Origin: Candidatus Opimibacter skivensis | Lineage (GTDB): Bacteria > Bacteroidota > Bacteroidia > Chitinophagales > Saprospiraceae | Assembly: GCA_016722045.1 (NCBI GenBank) | Contig: JADKGY010000032.1 | Span: forward strand, 161,001-225,000 | Direction: 5' to 3' | DNA length: 64,000 nt | In this document: positions 1 to 10,346 of the stretch, piece by piece | Layout: every line of letters starts with the position of its first letter | Position numbering within the stretch: the stretch's first letter is position 1 | Translations under genes and position numbers: made by a program | Notes under the pieces: model-generated | What the model was told of the DNA's origin: nothing | Seen by the model: the letters and a program-made list of their open reading frames with translations, nothing else | Database searches by the model: none

Positions 1-59
1 TACATGTTTGATATAAACCGCTGAAGTAAACGGCGGGGTTGAAAACGAAATAAAAAAAT

Positions 60-740
60 ATGAACATTTCTTATTTGCTTTTAGTCGGAGCGATAGCTCT
101 TGTTGGATTCCTGGTTCAAAACCAGATGAAATCCAAATTCCGAAAGTATGGATTGATTCCACTACAAAATGGGATGACAGGCCGGGAGGTGGCCGCAACT
201 ATGCTTGATCATTATGGGATCCACGATGTCAATATTGTACAGGGCGAAGGATTCCTGAGTGATCATTACAATCCATCAACAAAAACTGTCAATCTGAGTC
301 CTGATGTATATAACGGAAGATCGATAGCGGCAGCCTCAGTAGCTGCGCACGAGTGTGGTCATGTGGTACAGCATAATACCGGGTATAGCATGCTGGCGTT
401 ACGAAATGCAATTGTACCTGTGGTGAAAATTTCAGCTGTTGTCCAGCAATGGGGATTTCTTGCAGCGATGATGTTTATGGGAAGTTTTCCTCAATTGCTC
501 TTGATTGTCATCCTGGCTATGGTGGTGACTACATTATTCAGTCTCATCACCTTACCAGTAGAGTTTGATGCCAGCCGTAGAGCACTGGTATGGTTAGATG
601 ATACCGGCATGACACGGGGCACTGAATATGATTATGCCAAGGACTCGCTGAAATGGGCAGCTTTGACTTACCTCGTAGCAGCACTTGCTTCGGTAGCCAT
701 GCTTGTGTATTTCATCCTTTCGTATCTTGGCAGGCGATAA
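60..740 (+). CDS. Membrane zinc metallopeptidase (YugP-like, Zn_peptidase_2)
   Basis: A 226-residue inner-membrane protein of the YugP/Zn_peptidase_2 family, which is usually annotated as a neutral zinc metallopeptidase; its substrate is not established. The zinc-binding HECGH motif is seen at residues 97-101, where the two His are expected to bind zinc and the Glu to activate water. An N-terminal hydrophobic segment (about residues 4-20) and two or more further hydrophobic stretches (about 118-165 and 200-222) bracket the catalytic part. Length matches the family. It starts at the first ATG and is followed after 51 bp by frr on the same strand. Family assignment is strong; the physiological role is unknown. 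Confidence 0.9.
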   Translation: MNISYLLLVGAIALVGFLVQNQMKSKFRKYGLIPLQNGMTGREVAATMLDHYGIHDVNIVQGEGFLSDHYNPSTKTVNLSPDVYNGRSIAAASVAAHECGHVVQHNTGYSMLALRNAIVPVVKISAVVQQWGFLAAMMFMGSFPQLLLIVILAMVVTTLFSLITLPVEFDASRRALVWLDDTGMTRGTEYDYAKDSLKWAALTYLVAALASVAMLVYFILSYLGRR

Positions 741-791
741 TCCAACCGGATTACGATTTCAAATTTCCAAACCACAATCAATCAGTATATC

Positions 792-1355
792 ATGAGTGAT
801 ACCATAGACAGTATACAGGCCCAGGGGGCAGCCCAGATGGAGCTGGCTATCGACCATTTGAAAAAAGAACTGACCAAAATCCGCACCGGTAAGGCTTCAA
901 CAGGACTTCTGGATGGCCTGTTGGTAGATTATTATGGTAGTAATACGCCGCTTTCACAGGTCGCGAATGTAGGTATAGCCGATGCGCGAACCATCACCAT
1001 TCAACCATGGGAAAAATCAATGCTGTCAAAAATTGAACAATCCATTTTTGCAGCTAATATGGGTATCACCCCTATGAATGATGGTGAGATCATCCGTTTG
1101 TCTATTCCACCACTGACAGAAGAAAGACGCCGTGATCTGGCCAAGCAGGCAAAGAATATGGGTGAAGAAGCAAAAGTAGCCTTACGCCATGCTCGTCACA
1201 AAGTGATTGATTTTATCAAAAAGTCAATAAAAGATGGATTCCCTGAAGACATGGGTAAACGAAAAGAAGCTGAGGTAGATAAATTACTTCACCATCATTC
1301 GGAAGCCGTAGATCACCTGATCGCCTCGAAGGAAAAGGATATCATGACCGTGTGA
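792..1355 (+). CDS. frr: Ribosome recycling factor
   Basis: A 187-residue cytoplasmic factor that, with EF-G, splits the post-termination ribosome so that subunits can be reused. The length is typical of RRF. The conserved early segment around KIRTGKAST (residues 29-37) and the C-terminal helix-rich region with the RKEAEVDKLL stretch are characteristic. The fold is a three-helix bundle plus a small beta domain, which fits the helix-rich ends and the middle beta segment (about 32-105). pyrH, a frequent neighbour of frr elsewhere, is not visible here. The gene ends in DNA carrying a dispersed repeat and a microsatellite. Confidence 0.97.
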   Translation: MSDTIDSIQAQGAAQMELAIDHLKKELTKIRTGKASTGLLDGLLVDYYGSNTPLSQVANVGIADARTITIQPWEKSMLSKIEQSIFAANMGITPMNDGEIIRLSIPPLTEERRRDLAKQAKNMGEEAKVALRHARHKVIDFIKKSIKDGFPEDMGKRKEAEVDKLLHHHSEAVDHLIASKEKDIMTV

Positions 1356-1370
1356 GGAGGATTTTCGATG

Positions 1371-1418
1371 GTTGCTGAGCTGTAGCACATGGGTGAGTCA
1401 AGCAAGCCGAAGCATTCG
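1371..1418. repeat. Dispersed palindromic repeat, copy 1
   Basis: Contains the core GTTGCTGAGCTGTAGCAC, a spacer of about 20 bases, and the closing part GCCGAAGCAT. Similar copies lie at 16896-16943 and 48113-48162, with a reduced copy at 54750-54778. The closing AGCA can pair with TGCT in the opening part. It lies just downstream of frr. Confidence 0.7.
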
Positions 1419-1502
1419 ATTTTCGATTTTTAATGCAATCGAAATTATAGGTAATCTATTTAGTAACTTACTTTATTAAAAATTATCATGTCTCATCTCT
1501 CA

Positions 1503-2358
<856 letters not shown>

Positions 2359-2378
2359 CTTATACCCAATGTAAGGAC

Positions 2379-2888
2379 TTACCTCAACACACTGATCAGT
2401 TTTCGCACAAAAGTCTGCCCTCCCGATCGAATACCAATGTCCAGCATTTTATCCACCTGCATGGCTACATCGAGGATTTGGGTTGTCATCTTATTTAATT
2501 CATCAACTTCTCTGGCTGAAGCTGAATCAGGATTGATGGCCTGAAGATGTTGCATCGATTGTATCACAGGATCCAATTCTCTTCGTTTTCGCTCACGGGC
2601 AATCTGCAGAGCCATCTTCCAGACATCTTTTTCAGAAGCAAAATATTCTTTGCGCTCACCCGGTATAAATGTTTTGTGGACAATACCCCACTCCACCAGG
2701 CTTCGGAGGCTCATACTGACATTGCCTCGGGAAATTTTAAGTTCCTCGATGATTTGATCTGATGTCATGGGGTCGGGAGATACCATGAGAAGCGCATGAA
2801 TCTGTCCCATAGTGCGGCTGATACCCCAATGCGTACTTAATTGTCCCCAGGTACGTATAAGTTGTTGGCGTGCTTCAGTGTATTTCAT
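2379..2888 (-). CDS. GbsR/MarR-family transcriptional regulator
   Basis: A 169-residue cytoplasmic DNA-binding protein. The N-terminal two thirds carry a winged helix-turn-helix (about residues 20-85). The segment MTSDQIIEELKISRGNVSMS is the recognition helix region typical of GbsR-like proteins, and the wing follows around GERKEYF. The C-terminal part (about 95-165) is helical and probably dimerises. In Bacillus GbsR controls choline and betaine genes, but no osmoprotectant genes are nearby, so the regulated target here is unknown. It is followed after 20 bp by the propeller lipoprotein gene, the only obvious co-transcription partner. Confidence 0.85.
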   Translation of the reverse strand: MKYTEARQQLIRTWGQLSTHWGISRTMGQIHALLMVSPDPMTSDQIIEELKISRGNVSMSLRSLVEWGIVHKTFIPGERKEYFASEKDVWKMALQIARERKRRELDPVIQSMQHLQAINPDSASAREVDELNKMTTQILDVAMQVDKMLDIGIRSGGQTFVRKLISVLR

Positions 2889-2992
2889 AAATCAGGTCTC
2901 TACCTATTTCAATGATTTCAACAAAGATTGAAACAAAAGGTTAATTATTATCCCTGCTATTATCAGGGTATCAGCGGATGACATCAAATACC

Positions 2993-3631
2993 TTACGTCA
3001 CTTTCAGCAGATTCTTTAGCAGTTTTTCAATGCGCTTCTCTTTACTCGGGACTTCCATGACATCGAGACGGGCTCTGAGTATTCTTTCCAGCTTTTTGAC
3101 ATAGGGCAAAGAAATTACTTCCGCAGTTTTCTCAGCGTACATGGGCACCTGGTTGACCGGTGCTTTTTGAATCTGCTCCAGCAACAATTCCATACAATCT
3201 TCATGATATTTTTTCAGCTTTGAGACATTGCACAGAATATAGATCCCATGATCACGTGTGATGACACTTCCTGTGTCCATAGCATCAAGTATGGATGTGA
3301 GGTGGGTAGCGACCAAATCCGGCTTTGTGTTACTGATGGCAGATAATGCTGTCATGGCTCCCCATTTCATCCAATTATCCTTATGCTCAAACAACTTCAA
3401 AAATTCCCTACTGTAAGGGATGATCAAAGCTGGTGTCCTTTCTCCTGTCTCATAGAGAACCTTTATAGCATCATGACGGATAGCAGCTAATTTATGATTC
3501 ATCAAATCAACCAATTCTGCAACAGCTTTGTTGTCTGAAGCTTTACTGATCTTTTCTGCAAGTGCAATATTCGGCTTCTGGTCCTTTCGCCCAAGCGAAC
3601 ATGCCAGTTGCTCCAAAGTTGATTTGGCCAT
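2993..3631 (-). CDS. HEAT-repeat-like helical protein
   Basis: A 212-residue soluble protein with no signal peptide or membrane segment. The sequence is almost wholly helical. It shows HEAT-like units, for instance around NHKLAAIRHDAIKVLYETGE (about residues 45-64) and KDNWMKWGAMTALSAIS (about 84-100), with the usual Asp/Arg spacing. Such scaffolds bind proteins or modified DNA bases (the AlkD family is one HEAT-like case), but no catalytic residue can be pointed out here. The basic C-terminus ends in KLLKNLLKVT. It is divergent from the GSCFA gene, with about 95 bp between them that must hold both promoters. Specific function unknown. Confidence 0.75.
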   Translation of the reverse strand: MAKSTLEQLACSLGRKDQKPNIALAEKISKASDNKAVAELVDLMNHKLAAIRHDAIKVLYETGERTPALIIPYSREFLKLFEHKDNWMKWGAMTALSAISNTKPDLVATHLTSILDAMDTGSVITRDHGIYILCNVSKLKKYHEDCMELLLEQIQKAPVNQVPMYAEKTAEVISLPYVKKLERILRARLDVMEVPSKEKRIEKLLKNLLKVT

Positions 3632-3726
3632 AAATTAAAATTGCGAATTGTCCTGTAAAAATAAATCCTTTAATTCCATTTACTTTTACAGTATTCCACA
3701 AATTGGAAAAAAATATATTCAGGAAA

Positions 3727-4719
3727 ATGCATGATCTCATCAGCAATGTTACTCCAAAGGAATTCCAGCCCAAAATAATGTACAGCGATGGCATCAGCAT
3801 GGCCGGATCATGCTTTGCCGAACATATTGCTGACAAACTAGTGCGCTACAAATACGATGTATTAAGTAATCCATTCGGCATACTCTTTAATCCCATTTCA
3901 ATAGCCCGTTCATTTGAAAGAATAGCCAACAGGCAATATTATCAAGAAGAAGAACTTGTCGCTCACGATGGCCTGTTTCACAGTATGGATCATCACGGAA
4001 GTTATTCTGGCGCGAATAAAGATGCTGTTTTACTCAACATAAATACTTCATTAGAAAAATCATACCTGCACTTAACCCGAAGCAAATTTGTATTCATAAG
4101 TCTTGGTTCCGCTAAAGTATACAGGTTCAAAAAAACAGGAGCTATTGCCGGTAATTGTCATAAAATACCTCAGGCGGAATTTGAATCTTTCAGAATGACA
4201 TTGAATGAATGTGAATTGGCATTAGAAAAAATTACAAAATCCATAAAACATCTTTCTGCTGCATCGCATATCATTTGGACGGTGAGTCCGGTAAGACATC
4301 TCCGGGATGGGATTGAAGAAAATCAACTCAGTAAGTCAACTCTCCTGCTGGCTATCGATCAGCATTTGAAAAATAAAAAGCATGATGGCTATTTTCCTGC
4401 CTATGAAATCATGATGGATCAACTCAGGGACTATAGATTTTATGCACGGGATCTTGTGCATCCTTCTCCATTGGCGATTGATATCATCTGGGATATTTTC
4501 GCTAAAGCACATCTTGAAACGCATAACATGGAAACACATGAACAAATTGAAAAAATACATCGGGCTATGGAACACCGGTTTATACAGAATGATCGGGAAG
4601 CCATTAAATCATTTGCAAAAAAACAATTAAAAAATATTGAACACCTTTCATCCTTGTATCCGGATATGAACTGGAAAGCAGAAAGACAGTATTTTTTTCA
4701 ATTGACAGAACCGGATTGA
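3727..4719 (+). CDS. GSCFA-domain protein (SGNH-like hydrolase fold)
   Basis: A 330-residue protein with the family-defining GSCFA motif at about residues 27-31. A DLVH motif (Asp242, His245) looks like the Asp-x-x-His pair of SGNH hydrolases. With the Ser of GSCFA this would complete a Ser/Asp/His site, so esterase or acyl-hydrolase activity is a reasonable inference but unproved. No signal peptide is seen. The ATG at 3727 is preferred, with AGGAAA directly before it; an upstream in-frame TTG at 3703 would add eight residues. The gene stands alone between divergent and convergent neighbours. Confidence 0.85.
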   Translation: MHDLISNVTPKEFQPKIMYSDGISMAGSCFAEHIADKLVRYKYDVLSNPFGILFNPISIARSFERIANRQYYQEEELVAHDGLFHSMDHHGSYSGANKDAVLLNINTSLEKSYLHLTRSKFVFISLGSAKVYRFKKTGAIAGNCHKIPQAEFESFRMTLNECELALEKITKSIKHLSAASHIIWTVSPVRHLRDGIEENQLSKSTLLLAIDQHLKNKKHDGYFPAYEIMMDQLRDYRFYARDLVHPSPLAIDIIWDIFAKAHLETHNMETHEQIEKIHRAMEHRFIQNDREAIKSFAKKQLKNIEHLSSLYPDMNWKAERQYFFQLTEPD

Positions 4720-4754
4720 AACAAAAGGAGAAGGATAAGGATAAGGCAATCTTA

Positions 4755-5930
4755 CTATATTAATCTTCGTACTTCGACTTTTTGATCCGCAAGATTATCT
4801 TCGTCAGGATTGTAATTCAAAAGTATGATGCCTGGTTGTTTTCCGATTTCAAGTGAGCCCAATTGATCATCCATGCCCAGAGCCCGGGCCCCGTTGATCG
4901 TAGCCCATTGAAGCAACGTATCGAAAAGAATACGTGATTGATATTTAGTGATCGTCTTCATTTCTTCAAGTATCGAAAGCTGCCAGTTAGAAGAAAGAGA
5001 ATCCGTACCGATCGTCATCAACGCCCCCGTATTAATAAAAGCAAAATAATCCGGCAACTTGTTTTCAATATACAAATTGGCATTAGCACATGTCGCCCAG
5101 AAAACATTAGAATTCCATTCATGGGCATCTTCAACTTCTTTCTGCAATGTCAAAGTATTATGTACAAAAAGGGTTCGATGTTCAGGATCCATATGCTTGA
5201 GCCCATAATAAATAGAAGATTGACCTGTATGTTGGAAATGATCGAGGTTCATTCCAAATCTTGAATAGAATGAATAAAAATCACCTCCACCACTCACAAA
5301 CAGATCTTCTTCTGCTTTCAATTCCTGGTTGTGAATACTCACTGTCACTTTGCCTGAATTGAGTTGATTGATTTGTGCAAACAAACCGGGCGAAACAGAA
5401 TAAGGTGCGTGTGGAACAGCAGATTTTGGTTCAGGTGCCAGAGCAAATGCATCCTTATAGCCACGTGTCAGCTCATCAGTCCTACTCTCCTGAAGGAAAT
5501 CAAACATCTCCACAAAATTGTAGTACTTTATCTTACTCCGACGCTTGACAGAAAATGTATCTGGTTTATTGCATATATCGCCCACAGCTTGTATGCCCTT
5601 GGACCACATATACGCATCAGCCTCTTCAATCGCTGCATCAATTTCATCTTGTGACACTTCTCTTAAGCTGACAACACCTTTGATAAATTCCAACAAGCCT
5701 GTACCTGTCGGTATCCTGCCTTTCAGATGTGATAGTTCCAGATGACAATGTGAATTGATAAAACCCGGGATGAGAATTCCCTTGTGATATTCAAGCAGAT
5801 CGGTATCAATAAGATCGCGGGATGTGATGCCAGTTATCCTTTCACCTTCAATTACAATAACGCCCTGAAAAATACGCGGGGAAGTGACAGGATAAATCCA
5901 GTCCGCTGTAATGTATCGCGGACTCATCAA
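4755..5930 (-). CDS. Amidohydrolase, cytosine/aminofutalosine deaminase-like
   Basis: A 391-residue metal-dependent hydrolase of the amidohydrolase superfamily. Visible active-site residues are HCH (His61, His63), His174 in HAPYS, His200 and Glu203 in HNQE, His257 in LFVHN, and Asp310 in GTDS. The His-x-x-Glu pattern is that of purine or pyrimidine deaminases such as SsnA-type and aminodeoxyfutalosine deaminases, so a nucleoside or base deaminase role, possibly in futalosine-dependent menaquinone synthesis, is possible. No other menaquinone gene is visible in the window. The start overlaps the end of the DUF1015 gene by 4 bp, indicating translational coupling. Confidence 0.85.
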   Translation of the reverse strand: MMSPRYITADWIYPVTSPRIFQGVIVIEGERITGITSRDLIDTDLLEYHKGILIPGFINSHCHLELSHLKGRIPTGTGLLEFIKGVVSLREVSQDEIDAAIEEADAYMWSKGIQAVGDICNKPDTFSVKRRSKIKYYNFVEMFDFLQESRTDELTRGYKDAFALAPEPKSAVPHAPYSVSPGLFAQINQLNSGKVTVSIHNQELKAEEDLFVSGGGDFYSFYSRFGMNLDHFQHTGQSSIYYGLKHMDPEHRTLFVHNTLTLQKEVEDAHEWNSNVFWATCANANLYIENKLPDYFAFINTGALMTIGTDSLSSNWQLSILEEMKTITKYQSRILFDTLLQWATINGARALGMDDQLGSLEIGKQPGIILLNYNPDEDNLADQKVEVRRLI

Positions 5931-7030
5931 TATTTTTTCACAATAAAACCATTGATCATACGAGGTTCAAACCACGTGCTTTTCGGAGGAAGTGTTTCTC
6001 CTATATCAGAGACTTTGACGAGCTCCTCAAACTGCACCGGATAAATACAAAACCCGATATGAAGATCAGAAATTCTGGCTTTGTCTTCTACTCTTTCCGG
6101 CCCGAGATCACCGGATACATATTCTATCCTGTTGTCTGTGCGGGCATCTTTTATGCCCAATATTTTATCAAGGACTTCTTCATCGAGAATGTGGGCATCA
6201 AGTGAAGCCGGCAATTTCTTATTCTTTTTCAGTACTTCATCCTTCCATTTCATTTCATACCACTGGTCCTGGATACACATAGTCAGCTCATGTTTTCGTT
6301 TTGGCTTAGCAGGACTGCTTATAGATCGGATATCGCATACCTGACTGATATCAGCCATAAAACGTGTCAGTTTGAGATTGTAGGGGAGTTGAACTACCCT
6401 GTTGTAGTCAAGGATATCCAGCTGATCAAATGAAAACAAAGCCGCAAGCAGAAGGGAATAATCTTTTCCATCTTTGTTGCCTTGTAATTTCAATAATTTT
6501 TCACCCGTGCTGCATCGATGATGACCGTCAGCGATATAAACTTTTGGAATCAGTGATTTATAAAGCTTCGTCAGTTCCTGTCCATCTTTCTCTGGAATCC
6601 GATAGAGAGAATATTGAATAGGGTTTGCTGAAGTAGTTAATTCCAAAAATGGCTTACTCTTTTTTTTCTGCTTCTGTATTTCCTTTGTTATTTCTTTCAC
6701 TTCAGGATGACATAGGAGGACTGGTTTGACCATTGCACCGCGTTGCAGCAGAATTTTGATCATTTCCTGTTCACTGCTGGCGATGGTTTGTTCATGACGG
6801 ACTATTTTTCCACCTGAGTAATCGGTGACATCGAGACAAACAACGAGGCCTGAATGAACAATTTTTCCAATTTTAATTTCAAAAATATAAAAGCCCTTGT
6901 CCGTTGTTTCGCGAAAGAAACCACTTTGCAGGTATTGTGTATAATCATTTCTGACAGTTGAAAAAAAAGAGTCGGCAGAAGCGATCAGGTTGACGTTAGG
7001 ATATATGGCCTGAAATGGAAATATTTTCAT
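5927..7030 (-). CDS. DUF1015 family protein
   Basis: A 367-residue cytoplasmic protein of the DUF1015 family, recognised by the ADGHHR motif (residues 167-172), which resembles phosphoryl-transfer or ParB-like nuclease motifs but has no proved activity in this family. The N-terminal IFPFQAIYP start and overall length also fit. The gene overlaps the downstream amidohydrolase start by 4 bp, so the two are very probably made from one message. In other bacteria DUF1015 genes often lie beside serine or shikimate-related genes; here gcvT is the next gene upstream, about 100 bp away. Family certain, function unknown. Confidence 0.9.
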   Translation of the reverse strand: MKIFPFQAIYPNVNLIASADSFFSTVRNDYTQYLQSGFFRETTDKGFYIFEIKIGKIVHSGLVVCLDVTDYSGGKIVRHEQTIASSEQEMIKILLQRGAMVKPVLLCHPEVKEITKEIQKQKKKSKPFLELTTSANPIQYSLYRIPEKDGQELTKLYKSLIPKVYIADGHHRCSTGEKLLKLQGNKDGKDYSLLLAALFSFDQLDILDYNRVVQLPYNLKLTRFMADISQVCDIRSISSPAKPKRKHELTMCIQDQWYEMKWKDEVLKKNKKLPASLDAHILDEEVLDKILGIKDARTDNRIEYVSGDLGPERVEDKARISDLHIGFCIYPVQFEELVKVSDIGETLPPKSTWFEPRMINGFIVKKY

Positions 7031-7131
7031 TCTGATTTGTTATAGAGTTATCCAGTGTCAATCTAATTATACATTTGATAGGATATAGTCATAAAGTTTG
7101 AGCATATATACACAGTTGCAATTTGCAGAAC

Positions 7132-8244
7132 TTAGATTTTTACAAAAGGGAGACTTACAACTTTAGCTGCCAATATTTTCGCTCCTGCTTTGACACCAAA
7201 TGTTGAACCTGGTGTGGCTAAATCTGCCGGGACATATGCCATTCCGATGGGCACCTGGAGAGTAGGCGATAATGTTCCACTGGTGACGACTCCGATTTCA
7301 TTTCCATCAGTATCGCATATAGGATATCCATGACGTGGGACACGACGGTCATCCACTACAAATCCAACCAGCTTTTTCTTCACGCCATTTTTTTTCTGCT
7401 CGCTGAAAATTTCCTTTGAAGGGAAAGGACTTGCTTTTTTCAATTTAGTGATCCAGCCCAAACCTGCTTCAATGACAGAGGTGGTGTCATCAATGTCATT
7501 GCCATACAGACAAAAACCCATTTCAAGACGCAATGTATCTCTTGCCCCGAGTCCTGCAGGCATAGGTTGAACGGGGCTCTTGATAGCCATCACAGTATCC
7601 CACAAAGCGGGAAGATGTTGACTATCTACATACAATTCAAAACCGCCTGAACCTGTGTATCCCGTAGCCGAAATCAATACATTGTCTATGCCCGCAAAAA
7701 CACCTTTTGCAAAACTATAGTAGGGTATCTTCTTTAAGTCAACATCTGTCAGTGGTTGAAGCGCTGCTAAAGCTAATGGCCCCTGCACAGCGATCAAACC
7801 TGTCTGATCAGAAATATCAATCATTCTTGTATCAAAGTCCTTTGCATATTGCTGTATGTGATCCCAATCTTTCTGAATATTGGATGCGTTCACGACAAGC
7901 ATAAACGCCTGATCACCGGGCTCGCTCATTTCCTCAGGTAATCTATACACAAGCATGTCATCGACTATCCCACCGGTTTCGTTTGGAAGACTTGAATACT
8001 GCGCTTGTCCAATCGCAAGTATTGACGCATCGTTTGAACTTATCCTTTGCACAAGATCCAGCGCCTGCTTTCCCTTGACTATGAATTCGCCCATATGGGA
8101 CACATCAAATACACCAATCCTTTCGCGAACGGACTGGTGTTCTTCCTGTATATTGGTGTAGAGAACAGGCATATTATATCCTGCAAATTCAGTCATTTTC
8201 GCACCCAGCGCGATATGCCTTGATTCAAGAGGTGTTGATTTCAT
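7132..8244 (-). CDS. gcvT: Aminomethyltransferase, glycine cleavage T protein
   Basis: A 370-residue tetrahydrofolate-dependent enzyme. It takes the aminomethyl group carried on lipoylated H protein, releases ammonia and forms 5,10-methylene-THF. The N-terminal TPLESRH and MTEFAGYNMPVLY segments, VSHMGEF, and the ATGYTGSGGFELY folate-site region (about 195-208) are typical T-protein signatures. The C-terminal barrel contains GYPICDTDGNEIGVVTSG. Length is standard. Only 7 bp separate it from the HEAT/cyclophilin gene upstream, so they are probably in one transcription unit. The genes for the P and H proteins are not in this window. Confidence 0.96.
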   Translation of the reverse strand: MKSTPLESRHIALGAKMTEFAGYNMPVLYTNIQEEHQSVRERIGVFDVSHMGEFIVKGKQALDLVQRISSNDASILAIGQAQYSSLPNETGGIVDDMLVYRLPEEMSEPGDQAFMLVVNASNIQKDWDHIQQYAKDFDTRMIDISDQTGLIAVQGPLALAALQPLTDVDLKKIPYYSFAKGVFAGIDNVLISATGYTGSGGFELYVDSQHLPALWDTVMAIKSPVQPMPAGLGARDTLRLEMGFCLYGNDIDDTTSVIEAGLGWITKLKKASPFPSKEIFSEQKKNGVKKKLVGFVVDDRRVPRHGYPICDTDGNEIGVVTSGTLSPTLQVPIGMAYVPADLATPGSTFGVKAGAKILAAKVVSLPFVKI

Positions 8245-8251
8245 GAAGCTT

Positions 8252-10306
8252 TTAGTATTCTATATTGATTTCTTTGATTGTATCTCCCATTCCGATTAGC
8301 TGTACGATATCCATACCTGAAACGACTTTTCCAAATATCGTATATCGGCCATCAAGATGAGGCGTCGGCGAATGTGTAATAAAAAACTGTGTTCCTTCTG
8401 TATGCAGACCGGCAGATGCCATACCCACATATCCCTCATCATCGTAATAAGCTCCCGAGAGCTCTGAACGAATTGTAAAATCAAGACTTCCATATCCATC
8501 TCCACGAGGACAACCTGTCTGAATGACAAAATTCGGGACAACTCTGTGAAAAGGCTTTCCATCAAAAAATTTCGCATTCGCGAGTTCAATAAAATTGGAA
8601 ACTGATCCGGGAGCTCTTTCAGGATATAATTCCATCGTGATATCACCGAGAGATGTTTTAATGATCACCCTGCTGTCCTTTTTCAGCGAATCAATAATTT
8701 TCCAATTGATTGTTTTCAAACCCTTCTTGTCCTCAGTGATCGAAAGTGTTTCGATATTATATTCTTTAAGCGCTTTTGCAAGTTCAATATAGGTCTCCAT
8801 TTCATCAGGCAATTTGAGATTGACCAGAGCTTTGCTCAATTCGCCCTTTCGATCACTCATCACTGCTTTAAGACCTGTTTTTGGATCGGAGATGCCGCCT
8901 GCGATCAATGCGAGAATACCTGCATCGCCTCCACGCATTGCGTTGGCTAGATATCCACCGATCTGTGATCTGATCAGATAGCCCTGCCCTGCAAAAAATG
9001 ATTCAAAATCTTTATCCTTGCATACATCAATCAGGCTTGTTACGGCTTGCGTTCGCACCACAATGGATTGATCAGGCTGCATATATTTTGGAAGTGACTC
9101 AAAGTTCCGGATTTCACTACCCCATGCTTTCAACCATGCTGCTTTCTCATACACGTTTGTAGCACCGTTTAGATTGGCCAGAATATCTTTTCCCAAAGAT
9201 GTCTTCGCACCACTGAACATAGAGCTCATATTTTTATACGCTGCTTCAGCCATGCGTGTCTTTGCCTGCCAGGTCTTGCATTGATCCATGACAGTCTTAT
9301 ATCTGGAGACATCCTGTTCTTTACCCTGGTTGACGAAATATTGAGCTGCCACTTCTGCAGGACCTGCATGACTATCCTTTGCGGCTTCAAGTAATACTTT
9401 TTCAACATCATTGTATTCAAAAGCCTGAAGCGCCCGTATAATATTTGATTTGACACGATCATCCGTTTCCGTTTGCAGGCTTTCAATTAATAATTTGCTG
9501 GCTGCGGATGTTTTTAATTTACCTAAAGCTGTGGCAATACACATCCTGAGGAATGGATCTCCTTCGCCCTGCCAGTCAGCTATAAGTTGATCTGCATAAG
9601 GAGTGAGATCAAGGCCGGCAGCCCTATGCAGGTAGTGTGCCGCTACCAGTCGGACTTGGGGAGGCATATTAGCATCAGAAAGATATTTCACCATCGTAGC
9701 GGTTCCCTCCGGATCAATCATATTGCGCAGACAATATCTGTAGATACCACGGGCCTGACCGAGGAGTAATAAGGTATCTGTGGGTTGATATGTTGATATT
9801 GTACTCAGTGCACGAAGAAATTGCGTACTCCCTATTTTTCCCATCGCTTCAAGTATAGCACTGTTGGCCTCTTCATAAAGTCTTGCACTATCTCTGCCAT
9901 CAAAAGCGGCGGTAAGCTGGGCCTCTCCCCTGGCAGAACCGATTTGCCCAATAGCATAAGCAGCCATAGCTCTCACCTGCCCTTGTTTGTCCATGAGCAA
10001 AGGAAATATAGCATCAAGCGCTGATGAATCCTGAAAGGAAGCAAAAGCCCTTGCAGCAGCAAAACGAATCGAAGGATCATCACTTTTTAGATTGATCAGC
10101 AGGCTATCCATTTCCTGCCGGGTCTGCATGTCATAGATTTTTCGCAAACTCTCCTGGCGGATACTGGTTTCAAACGGCGCAGGAATTTTTTCTTCCACCG
10201 GTACACATCCTGTAATGACAAGCACCAAAAACAAACTGATGAAAAAACCACTTTTACACCAGTTTCTCATATACACACTCTTTTGGTTTTTCTTTTTCTT
10301 AATCAT
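8252..10306 (-). CDS. HEAT-repeat lipoprotein fused to a cyclophilin PPIase
   Basis: A 684-residue exported protein. The N-terminus has a signal with lipobox-like VITGC (Cys34), predicting a lipid-anchored envelope protein; the start could also be the Met at residue 13. Residues about 45-520 are HEAT-type repeats such as SSALDAIFPLLMDKQGQVRA and AAYAIGQIGS. Residues about 543-684 form a complete cyclophilin peptidyl-prolyl isomerase domain, with FHRVVPNFVIQTGCPRGDG, GTQFFITHSPTPHLDGRYTIFG in short blocks, and the catalytic Arg in FHR. It may fold or stabilise outer-membrane or T9SS clients while the HEAT part docks partners; that is inference. It sits between gcvT and the PBP1A gene. Confidence 0.9.
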   Translation of the reverse strand: MIKKKKNQKSVYMRNWCKSGFFISLFLVLVITGCVPVEEKIPAPFETSIRQESLRKIYDMQTRQEMDSLLINLKSDDPSIRFAAARAFASFQDSSALDAIFPLLMDKQGQVRAMAAYAIGQIGSARGEAQLTAAFDGRDSARLYEEANSAILEAMGKIGSTQFLRALSTISTYQPTDTLLLLGQARGIYRYCLRNMIDPEGTATMVKYLSDANMPPQVRLVAAHYLHRAAGLDLTPYADQLIADWQGEGDPFLRMCIATALGKLKTSAASKLLIESLQTETDDRVKSNIIRALQAFEYNDVEKVLLEAAKDSHAGPAEVAAQYFVNQGKEQDVSRYKTVMDQCKTWQAKTRMAEAAYKNMSSMFSGAKTSLGKDILANLNGATNVYEKAAWLKAWGSEIRNFESLPKYMQPDQSIVVRTQAVTSLIDVCKDKDFESFFAGQGYLIRSQIGGYLANAMRGGDAGILALIAGGISDPKTGLKAVMSDRKGELSKALVNLKLPDEMETYIELAKALKEYNIETLSITEDKKGLKTINWKIIDSLKKDSRVIIKTSLGDITMELYPERAPGSVSNFIELANAKFFDGKPFHRVVPNFVIQTGCPRGDGYGSLDFTIRSELSGAYYDDEGYVGMASAGLHTEGTQFFITHSPTPHLDGRYTIFGKVVSGMDIVQLIGMGDTIKEINIEY

Positions 10307-10332
10307 TTTGTCAGGCTATTCATCCGGAAGGT

Positions 10333-10340
10333 CAAATTTA
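10333..10340 (-). promoter_or_regulatory. Possible Bacteroidota -7 box (TAAATTTG)
   Basis: On the minus strand TAAATTTG matches the TAnnTTTG -7 consensus of Bacteroidota housekeeping sigma and lies about 27 bases before the start of the HEAT/cyclophilin gene. No clear TTG -33 element is seen at the right distance, so the call is tentative. Confidence 0.3.
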
Positions 10341-10346
10341 TCCTAA

